Assembly: GCA_947488655.1 (NCBI GenBank)
Contig: CANKZZ010000001.1
Coordinates: 620,001 to 684,000 of the forward strand
Source of the DNA: an uncultured Psychroserpens sp.
GTDB lineage: Bacteria; Bacteroidota; Bacteroidia; Flavobacteriales; Flavobacteriaceae
DNA: 64,000 nucleotides
Reading direction: 5' to 3'
Below, piece after piece: positions 45,608-56,200 of this stretch. The notes beneath the pieces are model-generated. The model was not told the DNA's origin. It ran no database searches and worked only from the letters and a program-made list of their open reading frames with translations. Each line of letters opens with the position of its first letter. Within the stretch, counting starts at the first letter, position 1. The position numbers and the translations under genes were made by a program.

Positions 45608-46432
45608 TTAAATTTTAAATGTTATAACGGGTCTATTGGCATGGTTTACAAGGTCTTCACTAATGCTTCCGTTGAAAAAATGGGCAATACCCTGTCTACC
45701 GTGAGTGCTTATTCCAATGAGATCTGCGTCTATATGTTTAGAAAAATTGAGTACGCCTTTCTCAACAGACTCATCATTATAGATATTTATACTAAAATTT
45801 TTAAAGCTATAATCTTTTATAAAATCGTTAATTCTATCATTAGCTTTTTGGGTCGTTGTAAAATTACTTGCGGTATTGACCATTAATAAATGAATTTGAG
45901 CGCCAAAAGCAGTAGCAAATTCTGTAGCTTGACGATAGGTTTCCTTGTTGTCATTTTTAAAGTCTGATGCAAATACGATGTCATCTATACTAAAGTTATC
46001 ATGATTGTTTTTAATAACCAGTACTGGTACGTCTGAGTTTCTTACCGCTTTTTCTGCGTTAGATCCTACAAACATCTCTTTGATGCCACTTGCGCCATGA
46101 GAACCCATGGTTATCATTGAAATGCCATGTTCTTTACAAATGTCTGAGATACCGTTAAAAGAGCCATCTGGTTTAACAATTTCATGTACAGTAATACCCT
46201 TTAAGTAATCACTATCCATGATTTCTTCAAATTTTTGATGGGCCATTTTCATAAAAAACATTACCTCTGGTACATCTGCCTGAGTGCTAATAGTATCAAT
46301 ATCTTGCATAGGAATTTCTAACATATGCAATAAATAAATTTCACTATTATGATTTTTTGCTATTTGCGCAGCCACTTTTAAAGCGTTTTCTGCTTCTTTC
46401 GAAAAATCGGTAGGAACTAATATTTTTTTCAT
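45608..46432 (-). CDS. Universal stress protein with two Usp domains
   Basis: 274 residues made of two UspA-like domains (about 1-145 and 150-274). Domain 1 starts MKKILVPTDFSKEAENALK and ends with the ATP-binding-type loop GSHGASGIKEMFVGSNAEKAV. Domain 2 ends GISTHGRQGIAHFFNGSISEDLV. Tandem Usp proteins of this length are common in Flavobacteriaceae. The role is general stress adaptation; ATP binding is suggested by the glycine loops. Confidence 0.92.
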   Translation of the reverse strand: MKKILVPTDFSKEAENALKVAAQIAKNHNSEIYLLHMLEIPMQDIDTISTQADVPEVMFFMKMAHQKFEEIMDSDYLKGITVHEIVKPDGSFNGISDICKEHGISMITMGSHGASGIKEMFVGSNAEKAVRNSDVPVLVIKNNHDNFSIDDIVFASDFKNDNKETYRQATEFATAFGAQIHLLMVNTASNFTTTQKANDRINDFIKDYSFKNFSINIYNDESVEKGVLNFSKHIDADLIGISTHGRQGIAHFFNGSISEDLVNHANRPVITFKI

Positions 46433-46490
46433 CTTACTTGAATTGATTATGTTACTATAAATTTAAGAATAAAAAACGAGACTTAATCAC

Positions 46491-46522
46491 TTGTGAGAAT
46501 CAATAAAAATGTTGTATATTTG
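46491..46522 (+). promoter_or_regulatory. Promoter of the rimP-nusA-infB operon
   Basis: TTG at 46491-46493, 21 bp, then TATATTTG at 46515-46522, followed by a leader of about 55-60 bases that contains a terminator-like hairpin. Confidence 0.65.
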
Positions 46523-46550
46523 CAGCGTTGTTTGAAGAAATAAGAATAAT

Positions 46551-46576
46551 GAGCGGACGAGAAGTCCGCTCTTTTT
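46551..46576 (+). terminator. Terminator-like hairpin in the rimP leader (possible attenuator)
   Basis: An 8-bp GC-rich perfect stem (GAGCGGAC at 46551-46558 with GTCCGCTC at 46564-46571), 5-base loop and five Ts, lying between the promoter and the rimP ATG at 46586. It has the form of an intrinsic terminator placed before the operon, so it may limit read-through. Confidence 0.6.
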
Positions 46577-46585
46577 ATACTAAGA

Positions 46586-47050
46586 ATGTTCAGAGATACC
46601 GTAAATAGTTTATTAAACGATGCATTAGAAGAGCGAGAAGATTTGTTTCTAATTAGCCTTGACGTGTTGCCTGATAATGCAATTAAAATCATTATTGATG
46701 GTGATAATGGAGTCCTAGTTGAAGACTGTATTTTTATAAGTCGTGCTATTGAACATAATTTAGATAGAGAAGAACAAGATTTTTCTTTAGAAGTATTGTC
46801 GGCTGGAGCAACAGAGCCTTTGGTAAATACCAGGCAGTATATGAAAAACATTGGTAGAACGCTTAGCGTTAAAACCAATGAGAACGAGACGGTAGAAGGG
46901 TTGTTAACTCAGGCAAATGACAAAACTATTCTTTTAGAGTGGAAAACAAGAGAGCCTAAACCTATTGGTAAGGGTAAAGTAACAGTAAAGAAACAAGCAG
47001 AAATAGCGTATGACGCTATTACAAAAGCTCAAGTGGTAATAAAATTTTAA
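46586..47050 (+). CDS. rimP: Ribosome maturation factor RimP
   Basis: 154 residues, standard length. RimP helps 30S assembly. Conserved parts are IIIDGDNGVLVEDCIFISRAIEH and LEVLSAGATEPLVNTRQY (commonly EVSSPGL.RPL), then the C-terminal SH3-like domain (GRTLSVKTNENETVEGLL). It is first in the rimP-nusA-infB operon, 9 bp before nusA. The family's usual SPG is SAG here, as often seen in Bacteroidota. Confidence 0.93.
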   Translation: MFRDTVNSLLNDALEEREDLFLISLDVLPDNAIKIIIDGDNGVLVEDCIFISRAIEHNLDREEQDFSLEVLSAGATEPLVNTRQYMKNIGRTLSVKTNENETVEGLLTQANDKTILLEWKTREPKPIGKGKVTVKKQAEIAYDAITKAQVVIKF

Positions 47051-47059
47051 TTCATAATT

Positions 47060-48292
47060 ATGGAAAATATTGCGTTAATTGACTCGTTTTCAGAATTTAA
47101 GGACGATAAATTAATTGATCGTGTAACGCTGATGGCTATTTTAGAAGATGTATTAAGAAATGCGTTAAAGAAAAAGTATGGCGATGACGATAATTTTGAT
47201 ATTATTATAAATCCAGATAAAGGAGATTTAGAAATTTGGAGAAATAGAATAGTTGTTGCAGATGATGAGGTTGAAGAACCAAATCAAGAGATAGCATTAT
47301 CTGAGGCACAAAAAATAGAACCAGATTTTGAAGTTGGCGAAGATGTAGCGGAAGAAGTTAAGTTAATAGATTTAGGTCGTCGTTCAATTTTAGCATTACG
47401 TCAAAATTTAATTTCTAAAATTCATGAACACGATAACACCAACATATATAAGCACTTTAAAGAATTAGAAGGAGAAATCTATTCTGCAGAGGTGCATCAT
47501 ATTCGTCATAGAGCAATAATCTTATTAGATGACGATGGTAATGAAATTATTCTTCCTAAAGACAAGCAAATACCTTCAGACTTTTTTAGAAAAGGAGAAA
47601 ATGTAAGAGGAGTTATTGAAAGTGTTGAATTAAAAGGAAATAAGCCAGCTATCATAATGTCTAGAACTTCACCTACATTTTTGGAGAAGTTATTTGAACA
47701 AGAAATTCCAGAAGTATTTGACGGTTTAATTACAATTAAACATGTTGTTAGAATACCTGGTGAGAAAGCAAAAGTAGCTGTAGATTCTTATGATGATAGA
47801 ATTGACCCAGTAGGAGCTTGTGTTGGTATGAAAGGCTCTAGAATACATGGTATTGTTAGAGAATTAGGTAATGAAAATATTGATGTTATTAATTATACAA
47901 ATAATATTCAATTGTTTATTACAAGAGCATTAAGTCCTGCAAGAGTTACATCTGTAAAATTAGATGAAGAAAACAAACGTGCTGAAGTTTTATTAAAACC
48001 AGAAGAGGTATCTAAAGCTATTGGTAGAGGAGGACATAATATTAGATTAGCTGGTAAGTTAACCGGTTATGAAATTGATGTATTTAGAGAAGGAGCAGAA
48101 GAAGATGTAGAGTTATCAGAATTCTCAGATGAAATCGAAGGATGGATTATTGCAGAGTTTAGCAAGGCAGGTTTAGATACTGCAAAAAGTGTTTTAGAGC
48201 AAGATGTAATTGATCTTGTAAAAAGAACAGATTTAGAAGAAGAAACAATTATTGATGTTATTAGAATTCTTAAAGAAGAATTCGAAGATTAA
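47060..48292 (+). CDS. nusA: Transcription termination/antitermination factor NusA
   Basis: 410 residues: the N-terminal polymerase-binding domain (1-130), S1 domain (about 135-200: GEIYSAEVHHIRHRAIILL), and two KH domains (CVGMKGSRIHGIVRELGNENIDV and AIGRGGHNIRLAGKLTGYEIDV). It ends soon after, lacking the C-terminal acidic repeats of E. coli NusA, as usual outside Proteobacteria. It controls pausing and termination. Confidence 0.97.
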   Translation: MENIALIDSFSEFKDDKLIDRVTLMAILEDVLRNALKKKYGDDDNFDIIINPDKGDLEIWRNRIVVADDEVEEPNQEIALSEAQKIEPDFEVGEDVAEEVKLIDLGRRSILALRQNLISKIHEHDNTNIYKHFKELEGEIYSAEVHHIRHRAIILLDDDGNEIILPKDKQIPSDFFRKGENVRGVIESVELKGNKPAIIMSRTSPTFLEKLFEQEIPEVFDGLITIKHVVRIPGEKAKVAVDSYDDRIDPVGACVGMKGSRIHGIVRELGNENIDVINYTNNIQLFITRALSPARVTSVKLDEENKRAEVLLKPEEVSKAIGRGGHNIRLAGKLTGYEIDVFREGAEEDVELSEFSDEIEGWIIAEFSKAGLDTAKSVLEQDVIDLVKRTDLEEETIIDVIRILKEEFED

Positions 48293-48355
48293 GCTAATTA
48301 GCCTCTAATGGCTATTTTGGTAGAATAGATTTTTAAGTTATATTATAAGCAATTT

Positions 48356-51163
48356 ATGGCTCAAACTAGATTAAATAAAGTACTAAGGGAATTAAATATC
48401 TCTATAGATCGCGCTGTTGATTTTTTAGAATCAAAAGGTGTCGAGATAGAGAAGAGCCCTAATACTAAAATATCAGAAGAGGTTTATGGCATCCTTTCAG
48501 ATGAATTCCAAACCGATGCTAATAAAAAAGTAGCTTCTTTAGAGGTTAGCGAAGCAAAGCTAAAAGAAAAAGAAGAACTGCGTGAGCAACGTGAGCGTGA
48601 ATTGGAAGAAAAAGCAGCAAAAGAAGCTAAGAGTCGTGAGGTTGTTAAAGCCAAAGCAGCACTTAGTGGACCTAAGCAAGTTGGAAAAATAGATCTTAAT
48701 AAGGATAAGTCTCCAAAAGCAGATACTCCTAAGGAAGAAACTCCAAAAGCAAAGGTTACTAAAGAGGAAACTTCTAAAGCAACCTCTTCAAAAGAAGAAG
48801 CTCCAGTTGTAGAAAAACCTACAGCAAAGGAAGAAACTTCTGTAAAAGAAAATAAGGTAAAAGAAATTCCTGCAAAAGAAGAAGCTAAAAAAGAAGATAA
48901 GCCAAAAGCTAAAGAGGAAGTTAAAAAAGAAGTTAAGGCAACTCCTAAAGCAGAAACTGAAACAAAAGATACAGAGCCTGCTGAAGAGACTTTAAAAACA
49001 CAATATAAAAAGCTTTCAGGTCCTAAAATTGCAGGTGATAAAATTGATTTATCTCAATTTAAAAAACCTAAAAAGAAGGATGATAAACAATCTTCAGACT
49101 CAGATAATAAAAAGAAGAGACGAAGAATAAGCAAAGGACCATCAACTGGTGGAGATAATAGATCAAACAATAGAAGTGGCGGAAACCAAAGAGGTGGTTA
49201 CAAAGGTAAAAACCAAGGAGGTAAGCGTACATCTACTGTAAAAGCTGAGCCAAGTGCAGAAGAAGTACAAAAACAAGTACGTGAAACACTAGAAAAACTT
49301 CAAGGTAAATCTAGTAAAGGTAAAGGCGCAAAATACAGAAGAGAAAAAAGAGAACAACATAGAGAGCAAACAGAAATTGATGCTCAAATTGAAGATGCAG
49401 AAAGCAAAATTCTTAAAGTTACAGAGTTTGTAACTGCAAATGAAGTTGCTACGATGATGAACGTTTCAGTAACCGAAATTATATCAGCATGTATGTCTCT
49501 TGGTATGATGGTTACAATGAATCAGCGTTTAGATGCCGAAACATTATCTGTTGTTGCCGAAGAATTTGGTTATAAAGTTGATTTTGTTACTTCAGATATT
49601 GAAGAATCTATAGAAGAAGTAGAAGATAAACCAGAAGATTTAGAACCTCGTGCGCCAATTATCACAGTAATGGGTCACGTAGATCACGGTAAAACATCAT
49701 TATTAGATTACATACGTAAAGCAAATGTTATTGCTGGAGAATCTGGAGGGATCACACAGCATATTGGCGCTTATGGAGTAACATTAGACAACGGACAAAA
49801 AATAGCATTCCTTGATACACCAGGTCACGAAGCCTTTACAGCAATGCGTGCGCGTGGTGCACAAGTAACTGATTTAGCAATTATTGTTGTTGCTGCCGAT
49901 GATTCTATAATGCCACAAACAAAAGAAGCAATTGCTCACGCTCAAGCAGCTGGAGTACCAATTGTATTTGCTATTAATAAGATTGATAAGCCTGGAGCAA
50001 ATCCTGAAAAAGTAAAAGAGGGATTAGCACAAATGAATTTATTAGTTGAAGATTGGGGAGGAAAAATTCAATCTCATGATATTTCGGCTAAAAACGGAAC
50101 AGGTATTAAAGAATTATTAGAAAAAGTATTACTGGAAGCTGAGTTATTAGAGCTTAAAGCAAATCCTAATAAACAAGCAAGCGGAACTGTTGTTGAAGCA
50201 TTTTTAGATAAAGGTCGTGGTTATGTATCAACTATATTGGTACAAGCAGGTACTCTAAAAATTGGAGATTATGTTTTAGCAGGTAAAAACAGTGGTAAAG
50301 TTAAAGCCATGCATGATGAACGTGGTCACGAAGTAAAATCTGCAGGACCATCAATTCCAGTATCTATATTAGGACTAGATGGAGCACCACAGGCTGGTGA
50401 TAAATTTAACGTCTTTGAAGATGAACGTGAAGCCAAGCAAATTGCAACTAAACGTATGCAATTACAACGTGAGCAAGATGTTCGTACAACTAAGACCTTA
50501 ACGTTAGCTGAAATTGGACGACGTATTGCTTTAGGTACTTTTAAAGAACTTAATATCATTATAAAGGGTGATGTTGATGGATCTGTAGAAGCATTAACAG
50601 ATTCGTTCCAAAAATTATCTACCGAAGAAATTCAGGTAAATATTATACACAAAGGTGTTGGTGCCATTACAGAGAGTGATGTGTTATTAGCAACAGCATC
50701 AGATGCTATAATTATTGGATTTAATGTGCGACCAATGGGTAATGCACGTCAAATTGCAGATAAAGAAGAAGTAGATATCCGTATGTACTCGATTATCTAT
50801 GATGCCATCAATGATCTTAAAGATGCTATGGAAGGTATGTTATCTCCAGAACTTAAAGAAGAGATCACTGGAACTGCCGAAATTAGAGAAACATTTAAAA
50901 TCTCTAAGATTGGTACGATTGCAGGATGTATGGTAACAAGTGGAAAAATCTATAGAAGTTCAGGAATACGTTTAATTAGAGATGGAGTAGTAATTCATAC
51001 AGGAGAGCTTACATCTTTAAAACGATTCAAGGATGATGCTAAAGAAGTATCAAAAGGATATGATTGTGGTATGCAACTTAAAAACTATAACGACATACAA
51101 GTTGGAGATGTATTAGAAGCATTCCAAGAGGTAGAAGTTAAGAAGAAACTTAAAACAAAATAG
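48356..51163 (+). CDS. infB: Translation initiation factor IF-2
   Basis: 935 residues. The N-terminal IF2N helix bundle is followed by a long Lys/Glu/Ala-rich and then Gly/Arg/Asn-rich disordered region (about 75-330). The GTPase domain has [17 protein letters not shown] and NKIDKP, then domains II-IV ending in [13 protein letters not shown]-like sequence typical of the family. It brings fMet-tRNA to the 30S P site. It follows nusA by 63 bp. Confidence 0.97.
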   Translation: MAQTRLNKVLRELNISIDRAVDFLESKGVEIEKSPNTKISEEVYGILSDEFQTDANKKVASLEVSEAKLKEKEELREQRERELEEKAAKEAKSREVVKAKAALSGPKQVGKIDLNKDKSPKADTPKEETPKAKVTKEETSKATSSKEEAPVVEKPTAKEETSVKENKVKEIPAKEEAKKEDKPKAKEEVKKEVKATPKAETETKDTEPAEETLKTQYKKLSGPKIAGDKIDLSQFKKPKKKDDKQSSDSDNKKKRRRISKGPSTGGDNRSNNRSGGNQRGGYKGKNQGGKRTSTVKAEPSAEEVQKQVRETLEKLQGKSSKGKGAKYRREKREQHREQTEIDAQIEDAESKILKVTEFVTANEVATMMNVSVTEIISACMSLGMMVTMNQRLDAETLSVVAEEFGYKVDFVTSDIEESIEEVEDKPEDLEPRAPIITVMGHVDHGKTSLLDYIRKANVIAGESGGITQHIGAYGVTLDNGQKIAFLDTPGHEAFTAMRARGAQVTDLAIIVVAADDSIMPQTKEAIAHAQAAGVPIVFAINKIDKPGANPEKVKEGLAQMNLLVEDWGGKIQSHDISAKNGTGIKELLEKVLLEAELLELKANPNKQASGTVVEAFLDKGRGYVSTILVQAGTLKIGDYVLAGKNSGKVKAMHDERGHEVKSAGPSIPVSILGLDGAPQAGDKFNVFEDEREAKQIATKRMQLQREQDVRTTKTLTLAEIGRRIALGTFKELNIIIKGDVDGSVEALTDSFQKLSTEEIQVNIIHKGVGAITESDVLLATASDAIIIGFNVRPMGNARQIADKEEVDIRMYSIIYDAINDLKDAMEGMLSPELKEEITGTAEIRETFKISKIGTIAGCMVTSGKIYRSSGIRLIRDGVVIHTGELTSLKRFKDDAKEVSKGYDCGMQLKNYNDIQVGDVLEAFQEVEVKKKLKTK

Positions 51164-51222
51164 AAATTAAATAATTATTAATTTTTGTTTCTTCGGAATT
51201 TACTTTAGTAAAATATGAGCAT

Positions 51223-51258
51223 AAAAAATGCGACTCTTTTGAGTCGCATTTTTTTATT
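51223..51258. terminator. Two-way terminator between infB and the SPOR gene
   Basis: A perfect stem of 14 bp (51223-51236 with 51241-51254), TTTT loop, A run on one side and T run on the other. It can serve infB on the plus strand and the convergent SPOR gene on the minus strand. Confidence 0.9.
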
Positions 51259-51278
51259 TTAAATGTATTTAAAAAGAA

Positions 51279-51659
51279 TTAATCATCCTTCTTAGGCTCA
51301 AAAACCATTGCTTTTGAAAACTTCTTCTTTATTTCTAATAAAGCAATATCAGCTTCTAGTCGAGTGCTAAAATTCCCAACCCAAACTTTGTAGTTAGGCG
51401 TTTCATAAACCATCTCAGCTGGCCATTGCGCAAAAGTATTTTGAAATTTTCGCTTTAAAGATTCAGCTTCAGATCGAGATCCAAAGTCTAATTGAATTTT
51501 ATATAAGTCAACAGTTTTAACATCTTTCTTGTATTCTAACAGCTTAGTTATATCACTATCCTGCTCTATTTTAACTACTCCATCTTGAGCATTTATGTTA
51601 TTCGAAAAAAGCAATAAAGCTAGTAATGAGAGTGTTATTTTTAAAATATTTCGTTTCAT
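51279..51659 (-). CDS. SPOR domain-containing exported protein
   Basis: 126 residues with a signal peptide (cleavage after NNINAQ, about residue 25). Residues 48-122 form a SPOR domain (YKIQLDFGSRSEAESLKRKF, then YKVWVGNFSTRLEADIALLEIKKKF), which binds glycan strands stripped of peptides, usually at the division site. It sits between infB and the act operon, on the opposite strand to both. Confidence 0.9.
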   Translation of the reverse strand: MKRNILKITLSLLALLLFSNNINAQDGVVKIEQDSDITKLLEYKKDVKTVDLYKIQLDFGSRSEAESLKRKFQNTFAQWPAEMVYETPNYKVWVGNFSTRLEADIALLEIKKKFSKAMVFEPKKDD

Positions 51660-51791
51660 ATATTTTGAAATTTAGTACAAAGAAAACGTTTTTTTTTAAG
51701 TGTTGATTTATAACTTCAAAATAATAATTAAATTACAACCATAAATATTATTTAGAATCCGTATAAATTATCAATTAACAGTTCTGTAACA

Positions 51792-51822
51792 TTTCTAAAA
51801 TGGACTATAAGTATTATTTTTG
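51792..51822 (+). promoter_or_regulatory. Promoter of the act-cox operon
   Basis: TTTC at 51792-51795, 19 bp, then TATTTTTG at 51815-51822: one mismatch to the Bacteroidota consensus. Transcription would start near 51830, so the first possible start at 51820 cannot be used. Confidence 0.65.
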
Positions 51823-51858
51823 CATGAGATTTTATACACGTTTTTTTCAAGAGTAATA

Positions 51859-53205
51859 ATGAAAAAATCGTACCAAAGTTTAGAAGATAATTCAACTAAC
51901 AATATGATACAGGTGATTTACCGACATTTAGCCTCAAAGATTCCTTACTTAGGATTGGTTATTTTACTTACGTTTTCTACTTCACTTACTGCTCAAGAAG
52001 GCGATCCTGTTAAGGGAAAAACTTTATTTAACACTAATTGTGCATCATGTCATAATCTAGATAGGAAGATGACAGGACCAGCGCTTCGTAATGTGGAAAC
52101 ACGTTTAGAAGAAGAGCATGGTTTAGATCGAAATTGGTTAAATAAATGGATTCGTAACAGTGCTGGCATGGTTAAATCTGGAGACGCTTATGCAAACCAG
52201 ATATTTAACGAGTACAATGGTACTGCAATGACAGCGTTCCCGCAATTATCAGATCAAGATATTTCTGATATATTAGCGTATACAGCTCAAGAAAAAGTTG
52301 AGCCTCCAACGCCAACTGTAGGACCGAATGAAGGTGGCAATGGTTCATCAGGAGATGGTTCAACTAATAAGTTAATTCTTGGTGCGCTCGCACTATTGTT
52401 TGCTTTATTGGCAGTATCATTAATTCTTGTTAGGAGGACATTAAATCGTTTTGCAGACGAGAAAGGAATTGAAGCAGTAAAAAAAGATAAAGGTCTTCCT
52501 ATCTGGAAAGCATTTGTTCAAAACCAATTTTTAGTTTTGGTAACTGTAATTTTCTTTTTACTAGCCAGTGCATATTTTGTATATGGTTATCTTTCTCAAA
52601 TAGGAGTTGATCAAGGTTACGAACCTGTTCAGCCTATTCATTACTCACATAGAATTCATGCAGGAGAAAATGGTATAGATTGTAAATACTGTCACTCGTC
52701 AGCGAGAGTAAGTAAGCATTCTGGTATTCCATCTTTAAATATTTGTATGAATTGTCATAAATCTATTTATCAAGTAGCAGAGGAAACTCAGCAAGAAGGT
52801 ATAAATGAGTATGGAGTAGATTATAATGCAGAAATCCAAAAGCTCTACAAAGCAGTTGGTTGGGATGAAGCTGAGCAAAAATATACTGGAGTTACTGAGC
52901 CAGTGAAATGGATTAGAATTCATAATCTGCCAGATTTTGCCTATTTCAATCACTCACAACACGTAGAGGTTGCAGGTGTTCAATGTCAAACTTGTCATGG
53001 ACCAGTTGAAGAAATGGAAGTTATGTATCAACACGCTCCATTAACAATGGGATGGTGTATTAATTGTCATAGAGAAACAAATGTTAAGGTAGATGGTAAC
53101 GAGTATTACACTAAAATACACGAAGAGTTATCTAAAAAATATGGTGTAGACCAACTTACAGCTGCTCAGATGGGTGGATTAGAATGTGGTAAATGCCACT
53201 ACTAA
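51859..53205 (+). CDS. actA: Alternative Complex III subunit ActA with extra N-terminal cytochrome c domain
   Basis: 448 residues. An N-terminal hydrophobic signal/anchor (about 29-45) is followed by a monohaem class I cytochrome domain (CASCH, 61-65). A membrane helix near 173 and another near 220 lead to a c3-like part with five CxxCH sites: CKYCH, CMNCH, CQTCH, CINCH and CGKCH at the very C-terminus. That gives six haems in all. ActA carries electrons within the quinol:cytochrome c/oxidase complex. A start at Met16 (51904) is also possible. Confidence 0.9.
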   Translation: MKKSYQSLEDNSTNNMIQVIYRHLASKIPYLGLVILLTFSTSLTAQEGDPVKGKTLFNTNCASCHNLDRKMTGPALRNVETRLEEEHGLDRNWLNKWIRNSAGMVKSGDAYANQIFNEYNGTAMTAFPQLSDQDISDILAYTAQEKVEPPTPTVGPNEGGNGSSGDGSTNKLILGALALLFALLAVSLILVRRTLNRFADEKGIEAVKKDKGLPIWKAFVQNQFLVLVTVIFFLLASAYFVYGYLSQIGVDQGYEPVQPIHYSHRIHAGENGIDCKYCHSSARVSKHSGIPSLNICMNCHKSIYQVAEETQQEGINEYGVDYNAEIQKLYKAVGWDEAEQKYTGVTEPVKWIRIHNLPDFAYFNHSQHVEVAGVQCQTCHGPVEEMEVMYQHAPLTMGWCINCHRETNVKVDGNEYYTKIHEELSKKYGVDQLTAAQMGGLECGKCHY

Positions 53206-53292
53206 AACTAGTTTTGGTAGTATTTGTTAAGCAGAAATCTTTTAAAAAAGATTTAAACAAAAAATTAATAAGAAGTAATTCAATTAAATAAT

Positions 53293-56200
53293 ATGTCATC
53301 AAACAAGAAATACTGGAAAAGTGTTGAAGAGCTAAAAGATAATAGCTCTATTGTTGAGACGCTTAAACAAAATGAGTTCGTAAACGAAATACCTACGGAT
53401 GAATTTTTGGGAGATAAAAAGACTCTAGAGTCATCTTCTACAACGCGTCGTGACTTTTTAAAGTATGTTGGTTTTAGTACTGCAGCAGCTTCATTGGCTG
53501 CCTGTGAAGGACCGGTAATTAAATCAATTCCTTACATTGTTCAGCCAGAATCTATTATTCCTGGTGTTGCTAATTATTATGCAACAACAATTGCTAATGG
53601 ATTTGATTTTGCAAGTGTTTTAGTTAAAACACGTGAAGGTCGTCCTATCAAAATTGAAAACAACGACTTAGCAAAAACACATAATGGTGCTAATGCAAGA
53701 GTTAACGCTTCTGTTTTAGGATTATATGATAGTTTGAGAGTAAAAGGTCCAATGAAAGGCGAAAGCGCTATTACTTGGGAAACTTTTGATGCTGAAACGA
53801 ATCAAAAATTAACAGATCTTAAAAACGCTGGTAAACAAATTGTGTTATTGACGCAAACTTATGCCAGTCCGTCAACATCTAGATTAATTTCAGAATTTAA
53901 ATCTAAATACGGAAACGTGCGTCATGTAAATTATGATGCAGTTTCAGAGTCTGCAGCATTAGATGCTTTTGAAGGAAATTATGGCACTCGTGGGTTAGCG
54001 AGCTATGATTTTTCTAAAGCTATGACTATTGTGTCGGTAGGAGCAGATTTCTTAGGAGATTGGCAAGGTGGAGGATTTGATTCAGGATATGCTCAAGGAC
54101 GTGTTCCAAAGAATGGAAAAATGTCTAGGCACATTCAATTTGAATCAAATATGTCTTTATCTGGTGCAAATGCAGATAAGCGTGTGCCACTAACACCAAC
54201 ACAACAAAAACAAGTTTTAGCTAAATTATATAGTTTAGTGGTTGGTGGATCTGTATCTACAGAATTGCCTGAGCATATAAATAAAGCTGTTCAGAACGCT
54301 GCTTCAGAATTAAAGAAAGCAGGAAGTAACGGAGTTTTAGTAACAGGAATTCAAGATGTAAATGCGCAAACAGTTGCGTTATCAATCAACGAAAGACTAA
54401 ATAGTAAAGCATTTGATCCTTCTACACCTATATTAACCAGGCAAGGTAATAATAATGCTGTTACTAAATTAGTTGCAGATATGAAAGCTGGACGCGTTGG
54501 AGGTATCATCATGAGTGGTGTTAACCCAATGTATACATTGCCTAATGCATCAGAGTTCGCTGAAGGTCTGGAGAAAACAGAGCTATCAGTTTCGTTTTCA
54601 ATGAAAGCAGATGAAACAGCGTTAAATACAGATTATATTGCTGCTGCACCTCATTACCTAGAGTCTTGGGGAGACGTAGAAATCAAGAAAGGACATTTCA
54701 GTTTAATGCAGCCAACTATTCGTCCGTTGTTTGATACACGTCAATTCCAACAAGCATTATTAATGTGGATAGGAAGTGATGCAACATATAGAGAATATAT
54801 TAAATCGGGTTGGTCTGGTGGATCTTTCAATAAAGCATTGCAAGATGGAGTTTATGTTTCGGGTACTTTTTCTAGTGCGCCAAATGGATCATCAACCACC
54901 ACTACAGAAACATCAACTCAATTAAAAGATAAAAAAGATAGAACATTCTTAGGTGGCGTAATACATGACGTTGCTGTAGGCGTTGGTATTAAGGATGAAG
55001 ATAAAGATGAATTTGTAACAACAACATCATCTTCAACTTCGACCACAGGAGGTTCTAACAGTACTGCTGGAGTTGCTGCGATTAGTGCAGGAAGTGCAGC
55101 TAGAAATTTAGCATCTTCTGCTAAGTCAGAAGGTATGGAATTGTCATTATATACTAAAACAGGTATGGGTGACGGTCAGGATGCTAATAATCCTTGGTTA
55201 CAAGAATTTCCAGATCCTATTACTAGAACATCTTGGGATAACTATTTAACAGTTTCGGCAGCAGATGCTAAATCTTTAGGTTTAGAAAATAATCACGTTG
55301 CAACCGGAGCTTTAGATGGAAGTTATGCAGATGTTACTGTAAATGGAACAACTGTTAAGAATGTACCGGTAATTATTCAACCAGGTCAGGCTAAAGGTTC
55401 TGTTGGGTTATCATTTGGTTATGGTAGAACTGCAGGTTTAAAAGAAGAAATGATGACTGGTGTTAACGCTTACCCGTTATACCAAGATTTTAATACTACT
55501 CAAAACGTATCTATTAAGAAGGCAGTAGGTATGCATGAATTTGCATGTGTACAGTTGCAAAATACTTTAATGGGTCGTGGAGATATTATAAAGGAAACAA
55601 CGTTAGAAATCTTTAACACAAAAGATAGAAACGTATGGAATAAAGTGCCAACGGTATCTTTAAACCATGAAGAAGTTGAAGTAACATCTCCAGAAGTAGA
55701 TTTATGGGATGAGTTTGATCGTTCAATTGGGCATCACTTTAATTTATCTATCGACTTAAATTCTTGTACTGGATGTGGAGCTTGTGTTATTGCATGTCAT
55801 GCAGAAAACAATGTTCCTGTTGTAGGTAAGGAAGAAATTAGACGTAGTCGTGATATGCACTGGTTACGTATTGATAGATATTATTCTTCGGAAGATACTT
55901 TCGCAGAAGATGACACCAAAAAAGAAGAATTTTCTGGTCTTTGGGGTGATAAAGGGTCATTAGGAGGATTTGGAGAATTAGAAAATCCAGCTGATAATCC
56001 GCAAGTAGCATTTCAGCCAGTAATGTGTCAGCATTGTAATCATGCACCTTGTGAAACTGTTTGCCCTGTGGCAGCAACATCACATGGTCGTCAAGGCCAA
56101 AATCATATGGCGTATAACCGTTGTGTAGGTACACGTTACTGTGCAAACAACTGTCCATATAAAGTAAGACGTTTTAACTGGTTCTTGTACAATAAAAATG

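Noticed and set aside
46483-46878. 131-codon frame antisense to rimP
   Set aside because: Covers the operon promoter and leader and mirrors rimP; no coding signs.
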